Of a DNA stretch of 64,000 bases, positions 11,459 to 22,185 are shown piece after piece; position 1 is the first letter of the stretch; every line of letters starts with the position of its first letter. The notes beneath the pieces were generated by a model. It was not told where the DNA came from. It ran no database searches and saw only the letters and a program-made list of their open reading frames with translations. The position numbers and the translations under genes are program-made. Origin of the DNA: Balaenoptera acutorostrata (lineage: Eukaryota; Chordata; Mammalia; Artiodactyla; Balaenopteridae); the NCBI RefSeq assembly GCF_949987535.1, contig NC_080079.1, forward strand, positions 53,059,000-53,122,999. Direction: 5' to 3'.

Positions 11459-11855
11459 CTATTATTATCGTTATTAATTTAATACTAATCATTATTATTT
11501 CATGCAGCATGCTCTCAGACCCACATTGACAAAGGCTGTTCAAATAAATTGATGCTTTCCTTTTCACTGATGGTGAAAACAAGATTGCAATCCGGTAGGT
11601 GTTCCGAGAAGCATGCCCCTCGCCTCTGAAAAACAAAATGCATAATTATATTTTCATGCTAACAAGGATTGAGAAGTGGTAATCTTTAATTTTTCCATTT
11701 TTGGTGTGGACCTTCACTAACCCCCACCTAGCATTCTCTGGTGGGAGATCACATAATGATGCTTCAGTCTGTGAGTTAGATGTGAACCCGCGTGCAAACC
11801 AAAGCCAATCAAGGCTGCCAAATAAATACAACTGGGTGAGAAGTACCAATTAGAG
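11459..11855 (+). repeat. Direct repeat copy 2, family unknown
   Basis: This is the second copy of the sequence at 7468-7861, in the same orientation and 3.99 kb away. The flanks on both sides are unrelated between copies, so this is not a simple tandem duplication of the whole interval. Small differences include CpG-type changes (for example CGCCTCTG here against CACCTCTG in copy 1). Confidence 0.9.
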
Positions 11856-12171
11856 CTGGCATGTGCTTTTTGTATTTCAAGTACAATTTAAGCAGGATCT
11901 GGGGTGAGAACAAAGAAAAAAATTAAGTTGGAATTTGAGATTCAACACAGTACTAAAAAAGAACAAGAGGAATAAAGGGGATTATTTTATAATTTACTAA
12001 GATATGGGTCTCAGCAGCCAATATTTCTCTAACAGTAAAACAGTTCCCCTGTAAAAAGAATCCCTGTGGAATACACACATTTCCTTATTTCAGAGCCTAG
12101 AGAAAGCTTATGTTTCCTAAACCTATTACATGTATGTCTTTAACCTGCCTGCTGGGAAGCCGTCCATTTTT
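11856..12171. other. Unassigned stretch
   Basis: AT-rich sequence without a recognisable gene or repeat. It ends in the left target site of the short L1 insertion. Confidence 0.5.
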
Positions 12172-12284
12172 TTTTTATTTAAATTTTTGAATTTTATTTT
12201 ATTTATTTTTTTATACAGCAGGTTCTTATTAGTCATCAATTTTATACACATCAGTGTATACATGTCAATCCCAATCGCCTAATT
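12172..12284 (-). mobile_element. Very short 5'-truncated L1 3' end
   Basis: The 113 bases match the 3' end of the large L1 at 14832 onward ('CAGCAGGTTCTTATTAGTCA', 'CACATCAGTGTATACATGTC'). A perfect 14-bp target-site duplication AGCCGTCCATTTTT flanks it (12158-12171 and 12285-12298). It shows ordinary L1 target-primed insertion with early abortion. Confidence 0.93.
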
Positions 12285-12298
12285 AGCCGTCCATTTTT

Positions 12299-13569
12299 AC
12301 TTGGTAGCTTCCCTTACCAGAATTTTTTTTTTTTAACCAGAATTTTTTAATATCACATTTTTCCTAATTTCTTTCTAAAGTATGTGGCTATTGTCTTCCA
12401 TCTTGAGTAAACGTCTTATTATACTTCTTTTAAGGTAAACTGTTTCAATTTCTGTCTCCTTTCTTTTGTTTTTGGAAATAGGCAGAATCTAAATAAATAG
12501 AATTATGCAATCTAAAGTTAAAAGCTAAATAAGGCAGATGTAACAGAAGAATCAATTCTTTCTCTGTCTGTATTTATGCATACATACACACATTATTATA
12601 CATAATTCCCAAATTACTAACTACAACAGTAAACTTAAAGCTGTAACCAAACTTGACTATCTCTGTTCTTCACTTTGCAATGAAACACAAAGAAGGGACA
12701 GGCTAATTAATTACCCCTTTTAGGAGTGTCAGTGACACCTTGAGAAGTTAAAATGGAGGCTGGGAACACAGTGCAGTGAGGTGGCATCACGTTCCAGAAT
12801 AGAACACACCACTGGAACCAGAAGGAGGTGATTTAACTCACCTACTTTGCTCACACCTTCCAGACTCATCTCTTTGCTCCCTTTCTTCCGGCTACACGAG
12901 ACCCTTTGCTGTTTCTCAAATGTTTGGTGGGACATCCATTTTCCTGCTTCTTGTCCTTGCTTTTGTGATTTCCTTTCCTGAAATTTTTTTTCCTACTTTC
13001 TGCACCTGGGAAAAAAAATCCTTCTCAATGCAATGATATTTTGTTTTCTTGGAAGCAGAATGATGCTTCTCTTTCCTCAGCCCTGGGTTTGTTGAGTAAA
13101 CATTTTGATTAGCAGCCTGGAGTAGGGGGAGAGATTCTCCAAGGGCCTACTACATAACGAGTTATGACTCCCTGAAGGGCTTCCTCAGGAGGCTCTTTGT
13201 AAACCTTGGACTCTTGTTTTTTGCTAAGTTGGACATAAAGGCTGAGGCTGGGAACTGATGCCTCTGGATGTGTGCAAGATGAGAGGGATACGCGGGGCAC
13301 AAATGGAGAAATGAGTCATCTGGGAGCTAGAAAAAGACTTGAGCAAGGAAAAGAAATATCTCACAGGGATTTAAAAAATTGTGTTTGCTCTTTAGTGTAT
13401 GATTTAACATTGTCTCAATCTCCCCAAGAAATCTTCAGTGAAAGTCAGTGTTAATTGCCAATGCATGTTGAGGTGATCCAGCTTCTGGGCTTTGGACAAA
13501 ACCCTTATTTTAGGCTCAAGACTGAGAACTGAGGTTCCCAGTGGGAGGCTCACTATCTATGAATGACTT
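12299..13569. other. Unassigned non-coding stretch
   Basis: No gene was recognised. Short frames on both strands (12729-12935 minus, 13109-13300 minus, 13272-13454 plus) have no motifs. The region is AT-rich up to 12720. Confidence 0.5.
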
Positions 13570-13850
13570 CAGGAGTCAAGGTCCATCTTCCAATGCCATC
13601 TCCTCCAGGCAGTCCCCCATGATAGCCCTACCTAGAGTTGATGATTCTCCTCTGAGTGTTGAAAGCACTTTATTCATCAGGAAGCAGAGCTCTAAGCCCA
13701 TGGTCTGGGGTTATTAATTCATGTGTTTGGCTCACCCACTAGACTATGAGTTACTTGAAGGCAGGGTGCTAGGCTTTCTTGCTCCTGTATCCCCAATATG
13801 GACTTGTGATAGGCCTAGAATTGGTGCCCAGTAGATGGTGGAAATGAGTT
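13570..13850 (+). repeat. L2 LINE 3' region relic
   Basis: The L2 order is visible: 'TCTCCTCCAGGCAGTCCCCC', then 'CACTAGACTATGAGTTACTT', 'GAAGGCAGGGTGCTAGGC' and 'TGGTGCCCAGTAGATGGTGG'. Confidence 0.6.
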
Positions 13851-14831
13851 GGCAGGTCCAGTTCTACATGTGGCATCTTCAGGTGTGTTTGCTGTTGGAA
13901 TGACATCATCCTGATGTAGAGCATTAAAGAGAGCAGTTCTAGGCAGCTTTCAGGTTTTTCTTGCTGAGCCATCTAATGCAAGAATGTTATTGGCTAAGGC
14001 TTTCTGTAGTTTGACGTTTTGGTTACAGGTCTAATAAGAATGTGCACTTTTCTCTGTAGCAGCTGGGAAGCTGTCTTTTTCTTGACTGCTGACCTCCTGA
14101 CCCCATCTGGGAATGTGGCATCCAATTAGGTCAGAGGATGTGCAGACCAAGGAGCTGGGGTTATAACCAGGTCAGCCTCTCTCTTGAAATAGTTTTGAAA
14201 AAGAACTCTTAAGCAAAATAACTATGAAGGATGTTTCAGGACAAAATAGGAATAAATTGAGGAAAGAAATGAATGTTTAGCTATAAGCAGAGGACAAAGA
14301 AGGAAGGCAAAACTGGGTGTTTGTTCAGTAGAATGGTACTTGTCACTGGCCACTTGATTGAAGGATGGAAAGTTTAAGTGTGTTTGTGTGTGAGAGTCTG
14401 TGTATGTGAGAGGGAGGGAGGGAGAGAGGGAGAGAGAAAGAGAATGTGTGTGAGAGGGAGGTTACCAACTTAACTTTTCTGATATCCTCCTCTGCAAAAT
14501 ATCACCTTCTAGGGTGAGATTTTGGAGGGGACTATAGTTAGTTCATGTTCAAGCATACTAAGTAGCTTCCTGCATGGCTAATTTGAGTGTTCTCTGATTC
14601 CATAATTTCTCTTTCACTGTTCAGTACATGAAATTACCATGGAAGGTTGAAAGTGTAGTTCAGTGTTTAGACTCTTGGTTTTTGGAGCCAGACAGAGAGA
14701 TTAGTCATATGACACCTGGATAAACAGTTGCCTTCAAGTTAAAAAGCAATGTTCTTTACAGTTAACTTGTATCGCATTAGACAATTATGTAAAGTGGGTA
14801 CTTTATGGAGTTTGATACCAGGATAAACATT
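13851..14831. other. Unassigned stretch with a purine-rich microsatellite
   Basis: No gene was recognised. Bases 14379-14461 are a mixed GT and GGGA/GAGA low-complexity run. The last 13 bases (14819-14831) match 20266-20278 with two changes and look like the left target site of the large L1. Confidence 0.55.
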
Positions 14832-15052
14832 TTTTTTTTAATTTTTGAATTTTATTTTATTTTTTTATACAGCAGGTTCTTATTAGTCATGCATTTTATA
14901 CACATCAGTGTATACATGTCAATCCCAATCTCCCAATTCATCACACCACCACCCCACCCCCCGCCGCTTTCCCCCCTTGGTGTCCATACGTTTGTTCTCT
15001 ACATCTGTGTCTCAATTTCTGCCCTGCAAACCGGTTCATCTGTACCATTTTT

Positions 15053-18000
15053 CTAGGTTCCACATATATGCATTAATATACGATATTTGTTTTTCTCTTT
15101 CTGACTTACTTCACTCTGTATGACAGTCTCGAGATCCATCCACGGCTCAACAAATGACCCAATTTCATTCCTTTTTATGGCTGAGTAATATTCCATTGTA
15201 TATATGTACCACCTCTTCTTTATCCATTCATCTGTCAATGGGCATTTAGGTTGCTTCCATGACCTGGCTATTGTAAATAGTGCTGCAATGAACATTGGGG
15301 TGCATGTGTCTTTTTGAATTCTGGTTTTCTCGGGGTATATGCCCAGTAGTGGGATTGCTGTGTCATATGGTAATTCTATTTTTCGTTTTTTAAGGAACCT
15401 CCATACTGTTCTCCATAGTGGCTGTATCAACTTACATTCCCACCAACAGTGCAAGAGGGTTCCCTTTTCTCCACACCCTCTCCAGCATTTGTTGTTTGTA
15501 GATTTTCTGATGATGCCCATTCTAACTGGTGTGAGGTGATACCTCATTGTAGTTTTGATTTTCATTTCTCTAATAATTAGTGATGTTGAGCAGCTTTTCA
15601 TGTGCTTCTTGGCCATCTGTATGTCTTCTTTGGAGAAATGTCTATTTAGGTCTTCTGCCGATTTTGGATTGGGTTGTTTGTTTTGTAATATTTAGCTGCA
15701 TGAGCTGTTTATATATTTTGGAGATTAATCCTTTGTCTGTTGATTCGTTTGCAAATAATTTCTCCCATTCTGAGGGTTGTGTTTCATCTTGTTTATGGTT
15801 TCCTTTTTTAAAATTAATTAATTAATTAATTAATTTTTTGGCTGTGTTGGGTCTTCGTTGCTGCACGCAGGCTTTCTCTAGTTGTGGCAAGCGGGAGCTA
15901 CTCTTTGTTGCAGTGCGTGGGCTTCTCATTGCGGTGGCTTCTCTTGTTGTGGAACACAGGCTCTAGGCACGTGGGCTGCAGTAGTTGTGGAACGCGGGCT
16001 CAGTAGTTGTGGCTCGTGGGCTATAGAGCGCAGGCTCAGTAGTTGTGGCACACGGGTTTAGTTGCTCCGCGGCATGTGGGATCTTCCTGGACCAGGGCTC
16101 GAACCCATGTCCCCTGCATTGGCAGGTGGATTCTTAACGACTGCGCCACCAAGGAGGTCCCTGTTTATGGTTTCCTTTGCTGTGCAAAAGCTTTGAAGTT
16201 TCATTAGGTCCCATTTGTTTATTTTTGTTTTTGTTTCCATTACTCTAGGAGGCAGATCAAAAAAGATCTTGCTGTGATTTATGTCAAAGAGTGTTCTTCC
16301 TTTGTTTTCCTCTAAGAGTTACATAGTGTCCGGTCTTACATTTACGTCTCGAATCCATTTTGAGTGTATTTTTGTGTATGGTGTTAGGGAGTGTTCTAAT
16401 TTCATTCTTTTACATGTAGCTATCCAGTTTTCCCGGCACCACTTATTGAAGAGACTGTCTTTTCTCCATTGTATATCCTTGCCTCCTTTGTCATAGATTA
16501 GTTGACCATAGGTGCGTGGGTTTATCTCTGGGCTTTCTATCTTGTTCCATTGATCTATGTTTCTGTTTCTGTGCCAGTACCATATTGTCTTGATTACTGT
16601 AGCTTTGTGGTATAGTCTGAAGTCAGGGAGTCTGATTCCTCCAGCTCCTTTTTTCCCCCTCAAGACTGCTTTGGCTATTCATGGTCTTTTGTGTCTGCAT
16701 ACAAATTTTAAGATTTTTTGTTCTAGTTCCATAAAAAATGCCATTGGTAATTTGATAGGGATTACATTGAATCTGTATATTGCGTTGGGTAGTAGAGGCA
16801 TTTTCACAATATTGATTCTTCCAATCCAAGAACATGGTATATCTCTCCACCTGTTGGTATCATCTTTAATTTCCTTTATCAGTGTCTTATAGTTTTCTGC
16901 ATACAGGTCTTTTGTCTCCCTAGGTAGGTTTATTCCTAGGTATTTTATTTTTTTTTGTTGCAATGGTAAATGGGAGTGTTTCTTTAATTTCTCTTTCAGA
17001 TTTTTCATCATTAGTGTATAGGAATGCAAGAGATTTCTGTGCTTTAATTTTGTATCCTGCTACTCTACCAAATTCATTGATTAGCTCTAGTAGTTTTCTG
17101 GTGGCATTTTTAGGATTCTCTATGTATAGTATCATGTCATCCGCAAACAGTGACAGTTTTACTTCTTCTTTTCCAATTTGTATTCCTTTTATTTCTTTTT
17201 CTTCTCTGATTGCCGTGGCTAGGACTTCCAAAACTATGTTGCATAATAGTGTTGAGAGTGGACATCCTTGTCTTGTTCCTTATCTTAGAGGAAATGCTTT
17301 CAGTTTTTCACCACTGAGAATGATGTTTGCTGTGTATTTGTCATATACGGCCTTTATTATGTTGAGGTAGGTTCCCTCTATGCCCACTTTCTGGGGAGCT
17401 TTTATCATAAATGGGTGTTGAATTTTGTCAAAAGCTTTTTCTGCATCTATTGAGATGATCATACGGTTTTTATTTTTCAATTTGTTAATATGGTGTATCA
17501 CACTGATTGATTTGTGTATATTGAAGAATCCTTGCATCCCTGGGATAAATCCCACTTGATCATGGTGTATGATCCTTTTAATGTGTTGTTGGATTCTGTT
17601 TGCTAGTATTTTGTTGAGGATTTTTGCATCTGTATTCATCAGTGATATTGGTCTGTAATTTTCTTTTTTGTAGAATCTTTGTCTGGTTTTGGTATCAGGG
17701 TGATGGTGGCCTCATAGAATGAGTTTGGGAGTATTCCTTCCTCTGGAACTTTTTGGAAGCATTTGAGAAGGATGGGTGTTAGCTCTTCTCTAAATGTTTG
17801 ATAGAATTCACCCGTGAAGCCATCTGGTCCTGGACTTTTGTTTGTTGGAAGATTTTTAATCACAGTTTCAATTTCATTCCTTGTGATTGGTCTGTTCATA
17901 TTTTCTGTTTCTTCCTGGTTCAGTCTTGGAAGGTTATACCTTTCTAAGAATTTGTCCATTTCTTCGAGGTTGTCCATTTTATTGGCATAGAGTTGCTTGT

Positions 18001-19231
18001 AGTAGTCTGTTAGGATGCTTTGTATTTCTGCGGTGTCTGTTGTAACTTCTCCTTTTCCATTTCTAATTTTATTGATTTGAGTCCTCTCCCTCTTTTTCTT
18101 GATGAGTGTGGCTAAAGGTTTATCAATTTTGTTTATCTTCTCAAAGAACCAGCTTTTAGTTTTATTGATCTTTGCTATTGTTTTCTTTGTTTCTATTTCA
18201 TTTATTTCTGCTCTGATCTATATGATTTCTTTTCTTCTGCTAACTTTGGGTTTTTTTGTTCTTCTTTCTCTAGTTCCTTTAGGTGTAAGGTTAGATTGTT
18301 TATTTGAGATTTTTCTTTTTTCTTGAGGTAGTCTTGTATAGCTATAAACTTCCCTCTTAGAACTGCTTTTGCTGCATCCCATAGGTTTTGGATTGTCGTG
18401 TTTTCATTGTCATTTGTCTCTAGGTATTTTTTGATTTCCTCTTTGATTTCTTCATTGAGTTCTTGGTTATTTAGTAACATATTGTTTGGCCTCCATGTGT
18501 TTGTGTTTTTTTCCCCTGTAATTCATTTCTAATCTCATAGTGTTGTGGTCAGAAAAGATGCTTGATATGATTTCAGTTTTCTTAAATTTGCTGAGGCTTG
18601 ATTTGTGACACAAATTGTGATCTATCCTGGAGAATGTTCCATGCACACTTGAGAAGAAAGTGTAATCTGCTGTTTTTGGATGGAATGTCCTATAAATATC
18701 AATTAAATCTATTTGGTCTATTGTGTCATTTAAAGCTCCTGTCTCCTTATTTATTTTCATTTTGGATGATCTGTCCATTGTTGTAAGTGAGGTGTTAAAG
18801 TCCCCCACTATTATTGTGTTACTGTCAATTTCCTGTTTTATATCTGTTAGCAGTTGCCTTATATATTGAGGTGCTCCTATGTTGGGTGCATATATATTTA
18901 TAATTGTTATATCTTCTTCCTGGATTGATCCCTTGATCATTATGTAGTGTCCTTCCTTGTCTCTTGTAACATTCTTTATTTTAAAGTCTATTTTATCTGA
19001 TATGAGTATTGCTACTCCAGCTTTCTTTTGATTTCTATTTGCATGGAATATCTTTTTCCATCCCCTCACTTCCAGTCTGTATGTGTCCCTAGGTCTGAAG
19101 TGGGTCTCTTGTAGACAGCATATATATGGGTCTTGTTTTTGTATCCATTCAGCAAGCCTGTGTCTTTTGGTTGGAGCATTTAATCCATTCACGTTTAAGG
19201 TAATTATCAATATGTATGTTCCTATGACCAT
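15053..19231 (-). pseudogene. L1 ORF2 (endonuclease and reverse transcriptase), broken
   Basis: ORF2 encodes the protein that nicks target DNA and copies L1 RNA. The start is placed at 19231, where MVIG precedes the conserved ITLNVNGLN. The endonuclease part shows LQETH, GDFNT, RIDHN and SDH, its usual catalytic and metal-binding residues. The reverse transcriptase shows DAEKAFDKI near 17450 and the FADD box (aspartate codons at 17141-17136). The C-terminal cysteine motif [19 protein letters not shown] lies near 15480-15510. Excluding the SINE, the span is about 3.82 kb, close to the usual 1,275 codons. Several frameshifts and stops split it into at least eight frames. The SINE separates the last segment. 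Confidence 0.95.
15807..16161 (-). mobile_element. CHR-family SINE nested in L1 ORF2
   Basis: The reversed CHR element has its head at 16161, the B box GGTTCGAGCCC and a left-end tail made of repeated ATTA units. The 17-bp target-site duplication TGTTTATGGTTTCCTTT (15790-15806 and 16162-16178) is copied from L1 ORF2, so the SINE arrived after the L1. The body is the older 'AAGCCACCGCAATGAGAAGC' variant. An extra 'CAGTAGTTGTGG' unit makes it longer than most copies here. Confidence 0.97.
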
Positions 19232-19289
19232 TTTTAAGTTGTTTTGGGTTTGTTTTTGTAGGTCCTTTTCTTCTCTTGTGTTTCCCACT

Positions 19290-20194
19290 TAGAGAAGTTC
19301 CTTTAGCATTTGTTGTAGAGCTGCTTTGGTGGCGCTGAATTCTCTTAGCTTTTGTTTGTCTGTAAAGCTTTTGATTTCTCCATCGAATCTGAATGAGATC
19401 CTTGTCTGTTAGAGTAATCTTGATTGTAGGTTCTTCCCTTTCATCACTTTAAGTATATCATGCCACTCCCTTCTGGCTTGTAGAGTTTATGCTGAGAAAT
19501 CAGCTGTCAACCTTATGGGAGATCCCTTGTATGTTATTTGTCATTTTCCCCTTGCTGCTTTCAATAATTTTTCTTTGTCTTTAATTTTTGCCAATTTGAT
19601 TACTCTGTGTCTCGGTGTGTTTCTCCTTGGGTTTATCCTGTATGGGACTCGCTGTGCTTCCTGGACTTGGGTGGCTATTTCCTTTCACATGTTAAGGAAG
19701 TTTGCAACTATAATATCTTCAAATATTTTCTCTGGTCTTTTCCCTCTCTCTTCTTCCTCTGGGACCCCTATAATGTGAATGTTGTTGCGTTTAATGTTGT
19801 CCCAGCGGTCTCTTAGGATGTCTTCATTTCTTTTCATTCTTTTTTCTTTATTCTGTTCCATAGCAGTGAATTCCCCCATTCTGTCTTCCAGGTCACTTAT
19901 CCGTTCTTCTGCCTCAGTTATTCTGCTATTGTTTCCTTCTAGTGTAGTTTTCATCTCAGTTATTGTATTGTTCATCTCTGTTTGTTTGTTCTTTAATTCT
20001 TTTAGGTCTTTGTTAAACATTTCTTGCATCTTCTCAATCTTTGCCTCCATTCTTTTTCTGAGGTCCTGGATCATCTTCACTATCAGTATTCTGAATTCTT
20101 TTTCTGGAAGGTTGCCTATCTCCATTTCATTTAGTTGTTTTTCTGGGGTTTTATCTTGTTCCTTCATCTGTTACATAATCTTCTGCGTTTTCAT
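19290..20194 (-). pseudogene. L1 ORF1 (RNA-binding chaperone), broken
   Basis: ORF1 makes the trimeric RNA-binding protein of L1. The start is placed at 20194 (MKTQKIM), where a TAA stop follows at codon 8 before QMKEQ. The open part 20167-19685 encodes 160 residues with the coiled-coil segment (repeated EEERISDLEDRM-type heptads) and the start of the RNA-recognition region (HIIGVPEEEE). The remaining C-terminal part down to about 19290 lies in another frame and contains stops. Confidence 0.9.
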
Positions 20195-20284
20195 CTTGTC
20201 TATCTTTCTGAGAATGTGGTTTTTGTTCCACAGTCTGCAGGATTGTAGTTCTTTTTGCTTCTTCTCAGGACAGACATTATTAAT

Positions 20285-20337
20285 AATGTATCTTCCAGGT
20301 TCACAAGATACATTAAAAATGTATCTTCCACGTTCAC
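20285..20337. repeat. Short direct repeat with embedded hairpin
   Basis: AATGTATCTTCCAGGTTCAC (20285-20304) recurs at 20318-20337 with one change. Between them AAGATACATT (20305-20314) is the exact reverse complement of the first ten bases. The arrangement sits just outside the right target site of the large L1. Confidence 0.85.
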
Positions 20338-20344
20338 ATCTCAA

Positions 20345-20470
20345 TTCTGTGACCTCATGTATGTTACTTAGCTTCTCTGAGTCTCTGTTTCCCTGTCTGT
20401 AGAGTGGGGAAAGTGGTATCCTTCATAAGGTTATTGGGGGACGAACTGAGCTAAGGTGTGTAGTATAGAA
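20345..20470 (-). repeat. MIR relic
   Basis: The reversed MIR is visible as 'GTTACTTAGCTTCTCTGAG', 'TCTGTTTCCCTGTCTGTAGA' and 'TGGTATCCTTCATAAGGTTA'. Confidence 0.75.
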
Positions 20471-20574
20471 GGAGTTTGGTAAAGAATGGTGATGATGGTG
20501 GTGGGGTTGGGTGGTGGTGATTGAATCAGAGACAGCTGGTTGCTACCCATTATCTTTTTTTGTCCTCTTCCCTC

Positions 20575-20890
20575 AGGAAAAGAGCCCTGGTGTATGTCAG
20601 GGTGACAGTGTGCACACTGTAGACCACATTTGCCAGACTCCCTTGCAGCTAGTTGTGAGCATGTGAATATTTCTGGCCACAAGGAAAGCTGAAGTTTGCA
20701 TGTAGAAGATTTAGGGAGGCTCCTTAAAGGAGAGACATCCCATTTGTCCTTTCCTGCTTCCTCCTTCCTGGTGCCTGGCGATGGCAAGTGCTCCAGCAGC
20801 CATCTGGACCCTAAAGGGACTTTGACAGTGGAAGCCATGATCTGAGGGTGACAGAGCAGAAAGGTAGAGAAAACCTGGGTTCCTCATTTA
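20575..20890 (+). repeat. Possible ancient ERVL-type LTR relic
   Basis: The order 'GCCAGACTCCCTTGCAGCTA', 'GTGAGCATGTGAATATTTCT', 'GTGACAGAGCAGAAAGGTAG' and 'AACCTGGGTTCCTC' resembles old mammalian LTRs of the LTR16/LTR33 type. A relative lies at 46290-46640. The family name is uncertain. Confidence 0.4.
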
Positions 20891-21184
20891 CATTGCAACT
20901 TTTTGCCAGAACTTCTTTTAGGTGAGAGAATTGTCAAGTCATAGTTGTTTTGTTTTTGAGTTTTATCAGCAAACGTAACTCTAATCAACAGTGGTGACGA
21001 GGGTTCTTTCTTTTTGGAGTTCAAGAGGAGCATTTCTTTGGGCATTTTACAAAGATTGACTCTTGGTTAGTTGGTTTCCAACAGGGCCAGTCTGCTGGAG
21101 CAGTCACTTGAGGGAATGGGTAAATGCTGGGATAAAGAAAGAAAGGGGCTTCAAAAGACCAGTCCAGGAAAAAAAATATCTACC

Positions 21185-21300
21185 AGCTCTGTATGTCCCA
21201 GCTGTGTCACCTTGGACAAGTCAGATAACAGCCCTGACTTGAGACTTTTACTTAAGGGCTGCAGCAGGAATTAATTGAGATCACTGTTACATGACACGGT
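21185..21300 (-). repeat. Possible MIR relic
   Basis: The pattern 'CAGCTGTGTCACCTTGGACA' followed by 'AGTCAGATAACAGCCC' fits the reversed MIR 5' half. It is strongly diverged. Confidence 0.5.
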
Positions 21301-21304
21301 TCAT

Positions 21305-21443
21305 AGTAATTACCCAAATAATATTTCTTTCCACTGATTTACTAAAATAGGCATGGAGAGGAGCTGCCCGTTGGCCATCAAAAAGTAGGTGGAAATATTT
21401 TTTCTTGCCTGAGTTTGCGTGGTTTGAGAAATAAAAAGCTCAC
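21305..21443 (+). repeat. Inverted repeat arm A
   Basis: This arm of about 139 bases matches the reverse complement of 22504-22644 with few differences. Shared blocks are 'CTGATTTACTAAAATAG', 'TTGGCCATCAAAAAG', 'AGGTGGAAATATTTTTT' and 'CTTGCCTGAGTTTGC'. The family is not one I recognise. Confidence 0.9.
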
Positions 21444-21999
21444 TGTTTCTTTCCTGGAATTACTTACGTACTTCATATTCTGCACACTCTGATATCCCTT
21501 ATTCTTATTTGTGGCTATTGACAGGCCTGGGCTCCCAGGTCCTGGGGGAAGTTTGGGGGAGGGTAGAGAGGGTGGATACCACCCTTCAACCTCCATTCTG
21601 GTGTCTCCTGGCATATCCCTGCCCATAGAAGAGCCGATGACTTTTCTTTTCCCCTGGGACCTTATGCTAAACACAGTTACATGCAGCATTTGAAAACAGA
21701 GCTGGTAATTTATGTGCTGCTGGAATGAAGAAGAAGAGTAATTGAGATGAATATAAATGTGCTCTGAAAAGACACCATATTTCCCCATCTCTTCCAGGAA
21801 TCTGGAGCTGGTTATAGAAGGGAGGATGTTAATTGATCACTTGGTGGATTGATTTAAAACCCATCTGCCTTTAGAATGATGTGTAGGGGAGATGTATTAT
21901 CCACACCCCCACCCAGGATTATTCGGTGTTGAGATGGTGTTGTGTTTGGAGGCGGGTGGGGGCACACGTCAGTATCAGATTGTCAACTTGCAAATGTTT
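21444..21999. other. Spacer of the inverted repeat, unassigned
   Basis: No gene was recognised. A minus-strand frame (21378-21788) overlaps the arm but carries no motif. The spacer continues through a MIR (22000-22140) and a T27 tract to the second arm. Confidence 0.5.
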
Positions 22000-22140
22000 G
22001 ATGAAGTCATGGACCTGTGAGAACTTGAGAATGTTATGACACCTCTTTGAATCTCGGTTTGCCGTCTTTAAGTGAAGGATAAGAACACCATCTCATTGGG
22101 TTGTTCTAACGGTTAAATGAAATAAACTGTTTAGAGCACC
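22000..22140 (-). repeat. MIR relic
   Basis: The reversed MIR is visible as 'TGAATCTCGGTTTGCCGTCT', 'CTCATTGGGTTGTTCTAACG', 'GTTAAATGAAATAA' and 'TTTAGAGCACCTGGAACC'. Confidence 0.75.
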
Positions 22141-22154
22141 TGGAACCGTTGCTC

Positions 22155-22158
<4 letters not shown>

Positions 22159-22185
<27 letters not shown>
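22159..22185 (-). repeat. T27 tract, possible poly(A) tail of a minus-strand retrocopy
   Basis: Twenty-seven T bases are followed on the right by ACGGGGATAGCCTCC. Read on the minus strand, an ATTAAA hexamer lies about 17 bases upstream of an A27 tail, the spacing of a used polyadenylation signal. No L1 or CHR 3' end is attached. Confidence 0.65.

Larger units (their letters stand above)
14832..20265 (-). mobile_element. Nearly full-length L1 LINE, inactive, with nested SINE
   Basis: The element runs right to left: a short 5' part, ORF1 (about 20194 to 19290), ORF2 (about 19231 to 15053) and a 3' untranslated end finishing in a T-rich tract at 14832. Without the nested SINE (15807-16161) it is about 5.08 kb. 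Diverged target-site copies (CAGGATAAACATT at 14819-14831 and CAGGACAGACATT at 20266-20278, 11 of 13 identical) suggest that both ends are original. ORF1 and ORF2 are broken by stops and frameshifts, so it cannot move itself. The same family gave the 113-bp copy at 12172. Confidence 0.97.

Noticed and set aside
14379..14461. Purine-rich repeated motif as a regulatory or CRISPR-like array
   Set aside because: The units are irregular GGGA, GAGA and GTGT with no spacers. It is a plain microsatellite.
19779..20402. A 207-codon plus-strand frame
   Set aside because: It is the antisense of L1 ORF1. The serine, phenylalanine and leucine richness reflects the purine-rich sense strand.
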